Below, piece after piece: positions 30,617 through 39,046 of a stretch of 64,000 bases of DNA. The translations under genes and the position numbers were made by a program. Below the pieces are notes generated by a model. It searched no databases, had not been told where the DNA came from, and was given only the letters and a program-made list of their open reading frames with translations. Each line of letters opens with the position of its first letter. Positions within the stretch are counted from its first letter, which is position 1. Source of the stretch: Sphingobium sp. BYY-5 (GTDB lineage Bacteria > Pseudomonadota > Alphaproteobacteria > Sphingomonadales > Sphingomonadaceae); assembly GCF_022758885.1 (NCBI RefSeq), contig NZ_JALEBH010000001.1:1178001-1242000 (forward strand). The letters run 5' to 3'.

Positions 30617-31474
30617 ATGAACCTCGACGACATCGTTTCGCACTATCTCGAACATGGCTATGTGGTCGTGCCCGGACTGCTGCATGGTCCGGTACTCGAG
30701 AATCTGCGCGCCCTGACCGACAGCGTGGCGGCCCGTGCAGCGCAAGCCGAAGGCGACGACGCCAGGTTCGATTTCGACACCGACGCCGACGGCCTTCGTA
30801 CGATCCAGCGCATCAAGAAGCCCAACCGCATCGATCCCTATTATGCCGAGCAGGCCGGCAACCCGCAGGTGCTGGAGATCCTCACCCGGATCATCGGCAA
30901 GCTGGTCCGGCTCAGCCACACCAAGATCAACATGAAGTCGGCCAATGGCGGCGCCGCGCTCGAATGGCACCAGGACTGGGCCTTCGCCCCGCACACCAAC
31001 ATGTCGACCTGCGTAGCCTCGATCATGCTCGATGGTGCCTCGGCATCGAATGGGGCGATGCAGGTCATTCCCGGCAGCCACAGGGGGCCGCTGCTCGATC
31101 ATCATGATGAGGAAGGCTTTTTTTGCGGGGCGGTGGACGTCGCCGGGTTCGACATCGCCAAGGCGGTGCTGCTCGAAGGCCCTCCCGGCACCGTCAGCTT
31201 TCACCACCCGATGACGCTCCATGGATCAAGCGTGAACCGCTCGGGCGATCCGCGCCGCATCCTGTTCTACGAATATGCCGCCAGCGACGCCTTCCCCCTC
31301 TTCTACAAGGTCGACTGGGAGGAATATGAATCGCGCCTCGTCTGTGGTCCTTCCACCACCGAAATCCGCTTCGAGGAAAATTACGTGAAGCTCCCCTTCC
31401 CCTCACGCGCCGGCAGCTCGATCTACAAGATCCAGGCCGAATCGAAGCGCAAATTCTTCGCGGACGCCCAGTGA
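30617..31474 (+). CDS. Phytanoyl-CoA-dioxygenase-like Fe(II)/2-oxoglutarate oxygenase
   Basis: This 285-aa cupin-fold oxygenase has the facial triad His and Asp in LEWHQDWAFAPHT (H-x-D), distal His in FHHPMTLHGSS and the 2-oxoglutarate-binding Arg in GDPRRILFYEY. PhyH-family bacterial enzymes hydroxylate or demethylate small carboxylates and amines. The gene lies in a plus-strand operon after DUF1445 (4-base gap), and its TGA shares a base with the ATG of the SDR at 31474. Confidence 0.88.
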   Translation: MNLDDIVSHYLEHGYVVVPGLLHGPVLENLRALTDSVAARAAQAEGDDARFDFDTDADGLRTIQRIKKPNRIDPYYAEQAGNPQVLEILTRIIGKLVRLSHTKINMKSANGGAALEWHQDWAFAPHTNMSTCVASIMLDGASASNGAMQVIPGSHRGPLLDHHDEEGFFCGAVDVAGFDIAKAVLLEGPPGTVSFHHPMTLHGSSVNRSGDPRRILFYEYAASDAFPLFYKVDWEEYESRLVCGPSTTEIRFEENYVKLPFPSRAGSSIYKIQAESKRKFFADAQ

Positions 31475-32268
31475 TGGCCACATCCGGCCGGCGGCCCATC
31501 GCCATCGTTACCGGCGCGAGCGCGGGCACCGGGCGCGAGATCGCGCTCTCGCTCGGTACGGCGGGCTACGACGTCGCGCTGCTCGCCCGGCGCACCGCCG
31601 AGATGGAAGCGGCCGCCGAGACAATCCGCGCCGACGGCGGCGATGCGCTGATCCTCACCGTCGATGTGCGCGACGCGGCCGCGCTCGACGCCGCACTCGA
31701 CGGCTTTCTTGCATGGTCGCGGGGGCGGGTCGACGTGGTGGTGAACGCGGCGGGCTATACCGGTCCGCTCTCGCCCCCGATCGGCGAATTCAGCATCGAC
31801 GAGTTTGACAGCACCCTGGCCACCAATCTGCGCGCGCCCTTCATCGTCCTGTCACGGCTGCTGCCGGTGATGCGCAAGGCAGGCGCGGGCCGCGTGGTCA
31901 ACATCGGCGGCAACCACGGCATGCGCGGCCGGGCCGGACGATCGAGCTATTCGGCTTCGAAATGGGGTCTGCGCGGCCTTACCCGCAGCGCGGCGCTGGA
32001 AGCGGGGCCGGACGGCGTGACGGTCAACTATGTTGCGCCGGGTCCGATCGCGGTGCCACGCATGAAGGCGAACTGGCGCCGATTGGCTGAGCAGCGGGGA
32101 CTCAGCGAGGAAGAGGCGCTCAAGGCTTATGTCGCCGACATGGGCATCCCGCTCGAGCGCCCCAGCGAGATGGAGGACATCGTCGCGATGATACTCTACC
32201 TCGTCGGCGAGGGCGGCCGGAACATCACCGGGCAGGAACTAGTCGTGGACGGCGGCGCGACGCTATAG
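31474..32268 (+). CDS. SDR-family oxidoreductase (second of four)
   Basis: This protein of about 264 aa has cofactor motif TGASAGTG and active-site block NIGGNHGMRGRAGRSSYSAS ending in Lys (YSASK). It shares the GG-x2-G-x2-G-x-AG block and the SKWGLRG run with the SDRs at 39047 and 46068, suggesting duplication within the island. The ATG overlaps the previous stop by one base; a GTG at 31471 is an alternative. It would oxidise the alcohol made by the preceding oxygenase. Confidence 0.9.
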   Translation: MATSGRRPIAIVTGASAGTGREIALSLGTAGYDVALLARRTAEMEAAAETIRADGGDALILTVDVRDAAALDAALDGFLAWSRGRVDVVVNAAGYTGPLSPPIGEFSIDEFDSTLATNLRAPFIVLSRLLPVMRKAGAGRVVNIGGNHGMRGRAGRSSYSASKWGLRGLTRSAALEAGPDGVTVNYVAPGPIAVPRMKANWRRLAEQRGLSEEEALKAYVADMGIPLERPSEMEDIVAMILYLVGEGGRNITGQELVVDGGATL

Positions 32269-32288
32269 AGGCTTTCCGATCCGAATGT

Positions 32289-32325
32289 ACGTCGTCCCGG
32301 GATGTCCTCGGGACGACATCGTTTC
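32289..32325. terminator. Bidirectional terminator between SDR and GS-like genes
   Basis: GTCGTCCCG (32291-32299) pairs with CGGGACGAC (32309-32317). The convergent genes end at 32268 and 32327, and short T runs follow on the plus side. Confidence 0.6.
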
Positions 32326-32326
32326 C

Positions 32327-33766
32327 TTAAAACAAGTCAAAATACTCCCGATGCTCCCAGTCGGTGACCGTCTGGTTGCAGCGCGCCACTTCCGCGCGCT
32401 TTATCATCAGGAAATGGTCCACGAAGTCGTTGCCGAAAGCCCCGCGCAGCAACGCGCTTCCATCGAGCAGGTCCAGCGCTACCTCGAGGCTGCGCGGCAG
32501 GCTTTCCGCCTCGGCGGCATAGGGAGAATCGACGGCTGCCGGCGGCTTCATCCCGGCTTCGATTCCGGCCAGTCCCGTTACCATCTGCGAAGCGAGGTAA
32601 AGATAGGGATTGGCGGCCGGCTCGCCCACGCGGTTTTCGATGCGACGCAGCTTGGGTGCGCCTTGGGCGAGCACGCGCAGGAGGGCGCCGCGATTGTCCT
32701 GCGCCCACGCCAGCCGGTCGGGCGCCAGCGAGTTGGGACGATAGCGCTTGTAGCCGTTGATCGTCGGCGTCGAGAACGGCGTTGCGGCCGCCGCGCCCGC
32801 CAGCAGCCCTGCGAGAAACTGCCGGCCGACTTCCGAGAGGCCCGCCGCGCCGTCATCGGGCGCGAAGGCGTTGGCCCCGGTGCGAAGGTCGCGCAGCGAC
32901 TGGTGGAGGTGCCAGCCGCTCGCCATCGCCTCGGGCAATTGCGGGCGGCACATGAAACTGACATGATGGCCGTGGCGGCGCGCGACCTGCTTGGCCATGC
33001 TGCGGAACAGCAGCATGTCGTCAGCCGGACCGATGCCGGTGCCGGTACGGAACACGAATTCGCACTGGCTCGGGCCAAATTCCACTTCCATCGAATGGAG
33101 CGGCAGGCCGAGCGACAGGCAGTTGCGCCGCAATATCTCCAGGATCGGCTCGACTTGATCGTAGCGCTGCTCGGTCAGATAATTATAGCCCTGATGCAGG
33201 AGCGAAACCTGCGGCGGCCGCGCCGGTTGCCCGGCATCCTGCAGCGCCAGCGCCGGATCATCCAAGCGGGTCAGGTAAAACTCCACCTCCAGCCCGCTGA
33301 CATATTCGAACCCGCGCCGCGCCAGCCGCGCCACCGCATCGCGTGCCAGCCTGCGCGTCGAGGCGACGACCGGGCGGCCATCATTGTGAAACAGGTCGCA
33401 CAGCATCCAGCCGGTGCCGGGCGCCCAGGGCAGCATGCGGAAAGTAGCTGGGTCGGGCACCATGATGACGTCGCCGCCGCCCTGGAGGTCGGCATTGCCG
33501 ATCCCCGCCCCCGCCGCGAACACCGGCGCGACGGTGCGATGCGAGGTATCCTTGAGCAGCAGTGTCGAGGTGATCGCACAGCCGTCCTCGAGCGCGCCCG
33601 GCAGCGAGGCGGCCAGCAGCGTCTTGCCGCGCAGGATGCCGTGCATGTCGGCAAAGCACAGGCGCACCGTCGCGACATCGTCCGCCGCGATCCGGCGTTC
33701 GACCTCACGGACGAGCCGGGCCTGATCCTCGTTCCAGAGGCCGTGGCCCTCGATAAAGCCGGTCAT
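32327..33766 (-). CDS. Glutamine-synthetase-family ligase (gamma-glutamyl amide type)
   Basis: This 479-aa protein has the full GS catalytic set: MEVEFGPSQCEFVF (glutamate/metal Glu residues), SGWHLHQSL (metal/ATP His), NGYKRYRPNSLAPDRLAW (ammonia/ATP loop), QDNRGALLRV and RIENRVGEP (Arg/Glu). Such GS-like proteins (PuuA, TdnQ/AtdA1, IpuC types) ATP-dependently join glutamate to an amine. The ATG at 33766 overlaps the Rieske gene stop (ATGA), so it is coupled to that oxygenase. It likely glutamylates the amine substrate or an amine intermediate. Long antisense-compatible extensions upstream are not used. Confidence 0.87.
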   Translation of the reverse strand: MTGFIEGHGLWNEDQARLVREVERRIAADDVATVRLCFADMHGILRGKTLLAASLPGALEDGCAITSTLLLKDTSHRTVAPVFAAGAGIGNADLQGGGDVIMVPDPATFRMLPWAPGTGWMLCDLFHNDGRPVVASTRRLARDAVARLARRGFEYVSGLEVEFYLTRLDDPALALQDAGQPARPPQVSLLHQGYNYLTEQRYDQVEPILEILRRNCLSLGLPLHSMEVEFGPSQCEFVFRTGTGIGPADDMLLFRSMAKQVARRHGHHVSFMCRPQLPEAMASGWHLHQSLRDLRTGANAFAPDDGAAGLSEVGRQFLAGLLAGAAAATPFSTPTINGYKRYRPNSLAPDRLAWAQDNRGALLRVLAQGAPKLRRIENRVGEPAANPYLYLASQMVTGLAGIEAGMKPPAAVDSPYAAEAESLPRSLEVALDLLDGSALLRGAFGNDFVDHFLMIKRAEVARCNQTVTDWEHREYFDLF

Positions 33767-35091
33767 GCGGCGGGCGTCGCGATGCGCGCGGCGGCCCAGG
33801 GCGCAGCCTCGCGGCGGCGCGCATCGACGCCGCGCCAATAGGCCTCGAGGTCGGCTCCGGCAGGCGCGACGCCGTCGATCGTTCCGGGATCGCCGATCCC
33901 CATTGCTTCCTCCGCCGTCAGGTCGAGCAACGGGCGCTCGCCCTGCTCCACCTTGCGGATCTGCCTCAACAGCATCGTGCGGTAGGCGACAATGCCCTTG
34001 TCCGTGGTGCCCAGATGCTCGCGGGTGCGGTCCTGGATTCGGCCCATCGATTCGACCGCCCACTGGTCATGGACGTTGATGTCCTCGCCCATGCCGGTGT
34101 AGGTTCGGCCCCTCTGCTCGACCATGTCGTAGCCATAGTCATTATGACGGCCCAGGCGCGGCTTATAGTCGGGCAGTTCGTAGAGCGTCAGGCGCTGGCG
34201 GCGCATCTCGGGCTTGTCGACCGCATCGGTGAAGCTGGTGAAGGCGGCGTACCAGTAGCAGCTATGATCGTCGATCGGGACGTGCCATTGGGTGATCGTC
34301 ATCGTCTCCGACAGCGGGATCACGAAGGCCTGCGGGAAGAACAGATTGGTGATGCGCACATGGGTCTGCCCCTCGGGCAGCGGGCGCAGCGCCGTGAGGC
34401 GGAAGCCGATATCGGTGGGCGAGATCGTGATGTCGGGATTCTCGAACTCGCGCAGCACCTGGATCATCGTCATGTCGCTGTCGGCCGAGCGGGCGCGGAA
34501 CTGCTTGCCGTAGGCGTCAGCCTCCTCGTCCTCGAAGAAGCGATGCAGGAAGCTGGCATGGGCCGGATCGACGCCCACTTCGAGCGCCTGGAGCCAGTTG
34601 CAGTCGAGATAGCCCTTGAAGGCGAAGACGTGGCTGTCGGGTGCCGCGAAGCAGTCCAGGCCGGGGAAGGCCGGCGGCTCGCCTTCTCCAAGAAAGCCGA
34701 AGATCATGCCGGCACGCTCGACGACGGGATAGGCGCGCTGCCTTACGCGCGTGCACAACTTGCTGCCAGCCGGCTCGCCGGGCGTCTGGATGCAATTGCC
34801 GTCCACGTCGAACAGCCAGCCGTGAAACAGGCAACGCAAACCGCCGTCCTCGAGCCGACCGAAGGCAAGGTCTGCCCCCCGGTGCGGGCAATCGCGGTCG
34901 AGCAGGCCGAGGCGCCCCGCCTCGTCACGGAACAGCACCATGTCCTGCCCCAGCACCTTGACCGCCTTGGCCGGGCGCGGGCCGTCGAGTTCCTCTAGCA
35001 GCGCGACCGGCTGCCAGTAGCGACGCAGCAGCGCACCGAGCGGGCGATCCTTGCCGCTGAGGGTGACGAGATCGTTCTGTTCAGGTGTCAT
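33763..35091 (-). CDS. Rieske non-heme iron oxygenase, alpha subunit
   Basis: This 442-aa protein is of the phthalate-4,5-dioxygenase-like ring-hydroxylating or demethylating class. The Rieske [2Fe-2S] ligands are CPHRGADL and CLFHGWLF (C-x-H and C-x2-H) in the N-terminal 110 residues. The mononuclear iron site includes Asp/His in VGVDPAHASFLHRF. No ferredoxin or reductase gene follows in the island; the ferredoxin-reductase-like gene at 48810 is the nearest candidate. It is coupled by a 4-base overlap to the downstream GS-like gene and divergent from the LOG gene. Confidence 0.92.
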   Translation of the reverse strand: MTPEQNDLVTLSGKDRPLGALLRRYWQPVALLEELDGPRPAKAVKVLGQDMVLFRDEAGRLGLLDRDCPHRGADLAFGRLEDGGLRCLFHGWLFDVDGNCIQTPGEPAGSKLCTRVRQRAYPVVERAGMIFGFLGEGEPPAFPGLDCFAAPDSHVFAFKGYLDCNWLQALEVGVDPAHASFLHRFFEDEEADAYGKQFRARSADSDMTMIQVLREFENPDITISPTDIGFRLTALRPLPEGQTHVRITNLFFPQAFVIPLSETMTITQWHVPIDDHSCYWYAAFTSFTDAVDKPEMRRQRLTLYELPDYKPRLGRHNDYGYDMVEQRGRTYTGMGEDINVHDQWAVESMGRIQDRTREHLGTTDKGIVAYRTMLLRQIRKVEQGERPLLDLTAEEAMGIGDPGTIDGVAPAGADLEAYWRGVDARRREAAPWAAARIATPAA

Positions 35092-35200
35092 GGGCGTCTA
35101 ATCCGTCAATCATCGAACCGAGGCTCTGTCCGGCCAGCCGCCTCGACGCGGCTGCCGTCGGCCACTGCCCGCTTCATGCCCGATCGCGCACGCGGCGCGT

Positions 35201-35254
35201 GTTGCCGAGAGGCCCCCGCGATGTTGCCGGAAGCGCTACACATGTGCCGTTGCA
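35201..35254 (-). promoter_or_regulatory. Paired GTTGCC half-sites in the Rieske/LOG divergent gap
   Basis: GTTGCC at 35201-35206 and 35223-35228 are 16 bases apart (GGCAAC on the minus strand), with GTTGCA at 35249-35254. The spacing matches 29740-29757 and 23441-23458. The rest of the 214-base gap shows no gene. Confidence 0.45.
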
Positions 35255-35305
35255 GCGCCATTATTTAGAACCTAGTGCTACCGCACTTGCTGCCATCCCG
35301 AGAGT

Positions 35306-35902
35306 ATGTCCCGAATGAACCAGCCCCAGCGCGAAATCCGCCGCGTCGCCGTATTCTGCGGCTCCAACACCGGCCTCGGCGACAAATATGAGCAGGCCGC
35401 GGCTGCCCTTGGTTCGGCCCTGGCCCGACGAGGCATCGGGATCGTCTATGGTGGCACCCACAAGGGTCTGATGGGCATCCTCGCTGATGCCGCGCTGGCC
35501 GGCGGCGGCCACGTCCACGGCGTTATCAACCAGCGCCTGTTTGACAAGGGGCACCTCCACCCCGGTCTCACGCGGCACGAAGTCGTCGAATCGATGCGCG
35601 TGCGCAAGGAGCGTATGCTCTCGGTCGCGGACGCCTGCATCGCCCTGCCCGGCGGCATCGGCACGCTGGAGGAGTTCATGGAGGCCTGGACCCTCAATCA
35701 ACTCGGCGAGCTGGACAAACCCGTCGGCCTCTACAATGTGGGCGGCTTCCACGAACCGTTCATGGGCTTCATCGACCGCATGATCGAGGAGAAGTTCCTG
35801 CCCCCCGAACACCGCAAAGGCATCGTCCTGGAAGCCGAACCCGACGCCCTGATCGACGCCCTCGCCGCGTTCGAGAAGCCGATCGTGCCCAAATGGTTGT
35901 GA
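35306..35902 (+). CDS. LOG-family protein (TIGR00730, nucleotide phosphoribohydrolase)
   Basis: This 198-aa Rossmann-like protein has the family hallmark PGGIGTLEEFMEAWT and the Arg motif SMRVRKERML. LOG proteins release a base from nucleoside 5'-monophosphates such as cytokinin ribotides or AMP/GMP. An alternative start is the ATG four codons in (MNQPQ). Its place among catabolic genes is unusual; it may cleave an N-ribotide intermediate or be a passenger. Confidence 0.9.
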   Translation: MSRMNQPQREIRRVAVFCGSNTGLGDKYEQAAAALGSALARRGIGIVYGGTHKGLMGILADAALAGGGHVHGVINQRLFDKGHLHPGLTRHEVVESMRVRKERMLSVADACIALPGGIGTLEEFMEAWTLNQLGELDKPVGLYNVGGFHEPFMGFIDRMIEEKFLPPEHRKGIVLEAEPDALIDALAAFEKPIVPKWL

Positions 35903-35927
35903 GGCAAGGACAGCTTACCGCGTCCAA

Positions 35928-37391
35928 TCACACCGTCGTGTCGATCCAGATCGATTTGGTCTGGAAATGCTCCTCGACATGCTGGCGGCCATATTCGCGC
36001 CCGTGTCCGCTGGCCTTGATCCCGCCCGATGGCACGGCCGGGTCCATGCGGTTGTAGCAGTTCACCCAGACCGAACCCGCTTTCAGCGCCCGCGCCATGC
36101 GGTGGGCGCGCCCCACGCTGCCGGTCCACACGCCTGCGCCCAGTCCAAACTCGGTCGCGTTGGCGCGGGCGATCACTTCCGCCTCGCTGTCGAAAGGCAG
36201 GGTCGCAAGGATCGGACCGAATATCTCCTCACGCACCGCCCGCATGTCATCGCGCGCATCGACGAGGACCGTCGGCGGAAAGAAGAAACCCTTGTCATAT
36301 TCCCCGCCGGTGAGCCTGCCGCCACCCGAGATCGCCTGCGCCCCGGCCGCCAGGGCATCGTCCATGTGGCCGCACACCCGCTCCAGCTGGCGGCCGGAGA
36401 CCAGCGGGCCGAGGTCCGTCGCCGGATCGAGCCCATCGCCGACCTTGAGGCTCGCGGCGATGCGCGCCACTTCGGCGGCGAATTCGCGGTGGACGGCGCG
36501 CTCCACGAAAAGGCGCGTGCCCGCGCTGCACACCTGGCCCGAATTGGCGAAGGCGGCGATCACCGCCATCTTCGCTGCCGCTTCCAGATCGGCGTCGGCG
36601 AAGACGATGTTCGGCGACTTGCCGCCCAACTCCAGCGAGAGCAGCTTGAGATTGCCCGCCGAGGCCGCGACGATGCGCCGCCCAGTGGCTTCCGAGCCGG
36701 TGAAGGCGATCTTGTCGACGCCAGGGTGCGCAGCCAGCGCCGCCCCGGCCTCAGCCCCATAGCCGGTGACGACGTTGAACACGCCGTCGGGTACGCCGGC
36801 CTCGAGCGCCAGTTCGGCGAAACGCAAGGGCGCAAGGCTGGCATCCTCGGCGGGCTTGAGAACGAGCGTACAGCCGCTCGCCAGCACCGGGCCGAGCTTG
36901 AGGACGCTAGCCCAGAGCGGGCCGTTCCAGGGAATGATCGCGCCGCACACGCCGACCGGCTCCTTCACCGTACAGACGAACGTGCCGGGATCGGACGGGG
37001 CGTTCGTCGTCCCCTCGATCGAGCGGGCGATACCGGCGAAGTAGCGCAGTAGGTCGACCAGCATCGCCACCGAACCGCGCGTGTGGCGGATTGGCGAGCC
37101 CATCTCCAGCGTGTCGAGCCGGGCGAACCCTTCCGCATCGCGTTCAAGCAGGTCGGCGAGGCGCAGCAGCAGCTTTTGCCGATCCGCCGGCGAAAAGCGC
37201 GGCCACGGACCTTCCTCGAAGGCCCGGCGCGCCGCCGCGACGGCCCGGTCGACATCCTCGGCCGTGCCCCGCGCGATCCGGGCCAGTATCTCGCCGGTGG
37301 CGGGATTGCTGGTCTCGAAGGTTGCGCCCGCGCTGGCCGGGCGCCACTGGCCGGCGATCAGCAGGCGTTCCTCGCGAAGGTCCGTCCCCAT
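35928..37391 (-). CDS. NAD(P)-dependent aldehyde dehydrogenase
   Basis: This 487-aa ALDH-superfamily enzyme has catalytic Cys in NSGQVCSAGTRLFVE, general base Glu in LSLELGGKSPNIVF and cofactor motif FTGSEATGRRI. The length is typical. It would oxidise an aldehyde made in the pathway to an acid. Its start lies 4 bases from the end of the DUF3830 gene, so together with the MetC-like and SDR genes upstream it forms a minus-strand operon. Confidence 0.93.
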   Translation of the reverse strand: MGTDLREERLLIAGQWRPASAGATFETSNPATGEILARIARGTAEDVDRAVAAARRAFEEGPWPRFSPADRQKLLLRLADLLERDAEGFARLDTLEMGSPIRHTRGSVAMLVDLLRYFAGIARSIEGTTNAPSDPGTFVCTVKEPVGVCGAIIPWNGPLWASVLKLGPVLASGCTLVLKPAEDASLAPLRFAELALEAGVPDGVFNVVTGYGAEAGAALAAHPGVDKIAFTGSEATGRRIVAASAGNLKLLSLELGGKSPNIVFADADLEAAAKMAVIAAFANSGQVCSAGTRLFVERAVHREFAAEVARIAASLKVGDGLDPATDLGPLVSGRQLERVCGHMDDALAAGAQAISGGGRLTGGEYDKGFFFPPTVLVDARDDMRAVREEIFGPILATLPFDSEAEVIARANATEFGLGAGVWTGSVGRAHRMARALKAGSVWVNCYNRMDPAVPSGGIKASGHGREYGRQHVEEHFQTKSIWIDTTV

Positions 37392-37395
37392 CGGA

Positions 37396-37812
37396 TCAAG
37401 CTCTCAGTCGGAAGCTGACGGCCTGCGCGCCTTCCCAGAGCACCCTTCTGCCCAACTCCGGCAAATGCTCCAGCCCTTCGACGATGGTCAGGAAGTGGAT
37501 GCCCGCCAGCGGACCCAGCTTGCTGGCGAAAGCGACGCCGCCATAGGCCAACAGGATCTCGCATTCGCTGTAGCCGCCGGGATAGAAGATGAACTGGCCG
37601 GGCGCCGGGTAGCGGGTGGGGTTCTCCCAAGGCAGTTCATAATGCGCGTCACCCATGGGAATCCACACGCCCTCGCCGCTCCAGCGGACGTGGATGAGCC
37701 TCTCTTCATAGGGCAGCATCGCCTTGAAGCGAGCGGCGGTGACGGGGGCTAGGGTCTCCTCCAGCTTCGCGACGAACTGGAACGGGCCGGCGGTGATGTC
37801 GATCAGGGTCAT
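37396..37812 (-). CDS. DUF3830 family protein
   Basis: This 138-aa small soluble protein has a cyclophilin-like predicted fold. Conserved-looking segments are LPYEERLIHVRWSGEGVWIP, GDAHYELPWENPT and FYPGGYSECEILLAYGG. The family is recurrent beside hydantoinase/amidohydrolase genes but has no proven function. The GGYSE and ILxAYG segments may form an active or binding pocket. ATG at 37812; stop 4 bases before the ALDH start. Confidence 0.85.
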   Translation of the reverse strand: MTLIDITAGPFQFVAKLEETLAPVTAARFKAMLPYEERLIHVRWSGEGVWIPMGDAHYELPWENPTRYPAPGQFIFYPGGYSECEILLAYGGVAFASKLGPLAGIHFLTIVEGLEHLPELGRRVLWEGAQAVSFRLRA

Positions 37813-37834
37813 GATGTCTACTTCCGTAAAATGG

Positions 37835-39031
37835 TCAGGCAGCGGCGGCGAGGCGCGCGAAACCGCGTTCAAGGTCGGCGACGAGATCCTCGATCGCCTC
37901 GAGGCCGACATGGATGCGCACCGCCGGCCCGGGCGCGGACCATTCGGTCGCCGAGCGCAGGGTGTTGGGGTAGGTCGGCACCACGAGGCTCTCGAAGCCG
38001 CCCCAGGAATAGCCGAGCTTGAACAGGTCCATATGGTCCATGAAGGCGGCGAACTGCTTTTCCGTGCACGCCTCCAACACGAAGCCGAACAGGCCGGAGG
38101 CGCCGTCATAGTCGCGCCTCCAGATCGTGTGGCCGGGATCGCCGGGCAGCGCGGGGTGCATGACGCGGTGAACCTCGGGACGGTCCTGCAGCCACTGGGC
38201 GATGAACAGGCCGGATGCATGGTGCTGCTTCATCCTGAGCGGCAGCGTGCGAAGCCCGCGCATCGCCATGTAAACGTCATCCGGCCCGCCGCAATAGCCC
38301 GAGCCAGACGCGGTCTTCTTCACCGGGATGAAAGCATCCCGGGTAGTCACGGCGATGCCGAGCATGAGGTCGGAGTGCCCGGAGATATATTTCGTCGCCG
38401 CGTTGATCGAGACGTCGACCCCATGCTCCAGCGGGCGGAAGTTGATCGACGAACCCCAGGTGTTGTCGAAGATCGTCCAGATTCCGCGCGCGCGGCATTC
38501 CCGGGCAATGGCCGGCACGTCGGTCATCTCGAAGGTCAGCGAGCCGGGACTTTCGAGATAGACGACCCTGGTATTCTCCCGGAACAGATCTACGATGCCT
38601 GCGCCCACATCCGGGCGGTAATAGGTGATATCCACCCCGAACTTGCGCAGGAAACTCTCGCAGAAGTCGCGCGCCGGGCCGTAGAGGCTGTCGACGATCA
38701 ACAGGTGGTCGCCAGCGGAGAGGAACGCCGTCAGCGATGCGCAGATCGCACCGAGGCCGCAACTGGTGGTGATCGCCCGATAGCCACCTTCGAGCAGCGT
38801 GATCGCATCCTCAAAGGCGCGCGTGGTGACGGTGCCCTCGCGCCCGTAGGTGAAGCCCTCGAAGGCGCCCGAGGCGCGGTCGCGGCGGGTCTCCAGCAGA
38901 GCCTCCACCGAATCGAACAGCACGGTCGAACAGTGATAGACCGGCGGATTGACGACGCCGAAATTGGCTTCCGGATTGCGACCCGCATGGAGCGCCTGAG
39001 TCTCACGCCGGAAGCCGGTAATGTCGGTCAT
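37835..39031 (-). CDS. metC: Cystathionine beta-lyase-like PLP enzyme
   Basis: This 398-aa Cys/Met-metabolism PLP enzyme has PLP Lys in NAATKYISGHSDLM, phosphate/PLP-contact ATTSCGLGAICASLTAFLSA (cited by its SCG) and Asp in WTIFDNTWGS. It cleaves a C-S or C-X bond of an amino acid, releasing ammonia and a keto acid. Beside DUF3830 and SDR genes it may act on a sulfur-containing intermediate and not in methionine synthesis. The gap to the DUF3830 start is 22 bases. Confidence 0.88.
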   Translation of the reverse strand: MTDITGFRRETQALHAGRNPEANFGVVNPPVYHCSTVLFDSVEALLETRRDRASGAFEGFTYGREGTVTTRAFEDAITLLEGGYRAITTSCGLGAICASLTAFLSAGDHLLIVDSLYGPARDFCESFLRKFGVDITYYRPDVGAGIVDLFRENTRVVYLESPGSLTFEMTDVPAIARECRARGIWTIFDNTWGSSINFRPLEHGVDVSINAATKYISGHSDLMLGIAVTTRDAFIPVKKTASGSGYCGGPDDVYMAMRGLRTLPLRMKQHHASGLFIAQWLQDRPEVHRVMHPALPGDPGHTIWRRDYDGASGLFGFVLEACTEKQFAAFMDHMDLFKLGYSWGGFESLVVPTYPNTLRSATEWSAPGPAVRIHVGLEAIEDLVADLERGFARLAAAA

Positions 39032-39046
39032 GATGCTGCGGTCTCC

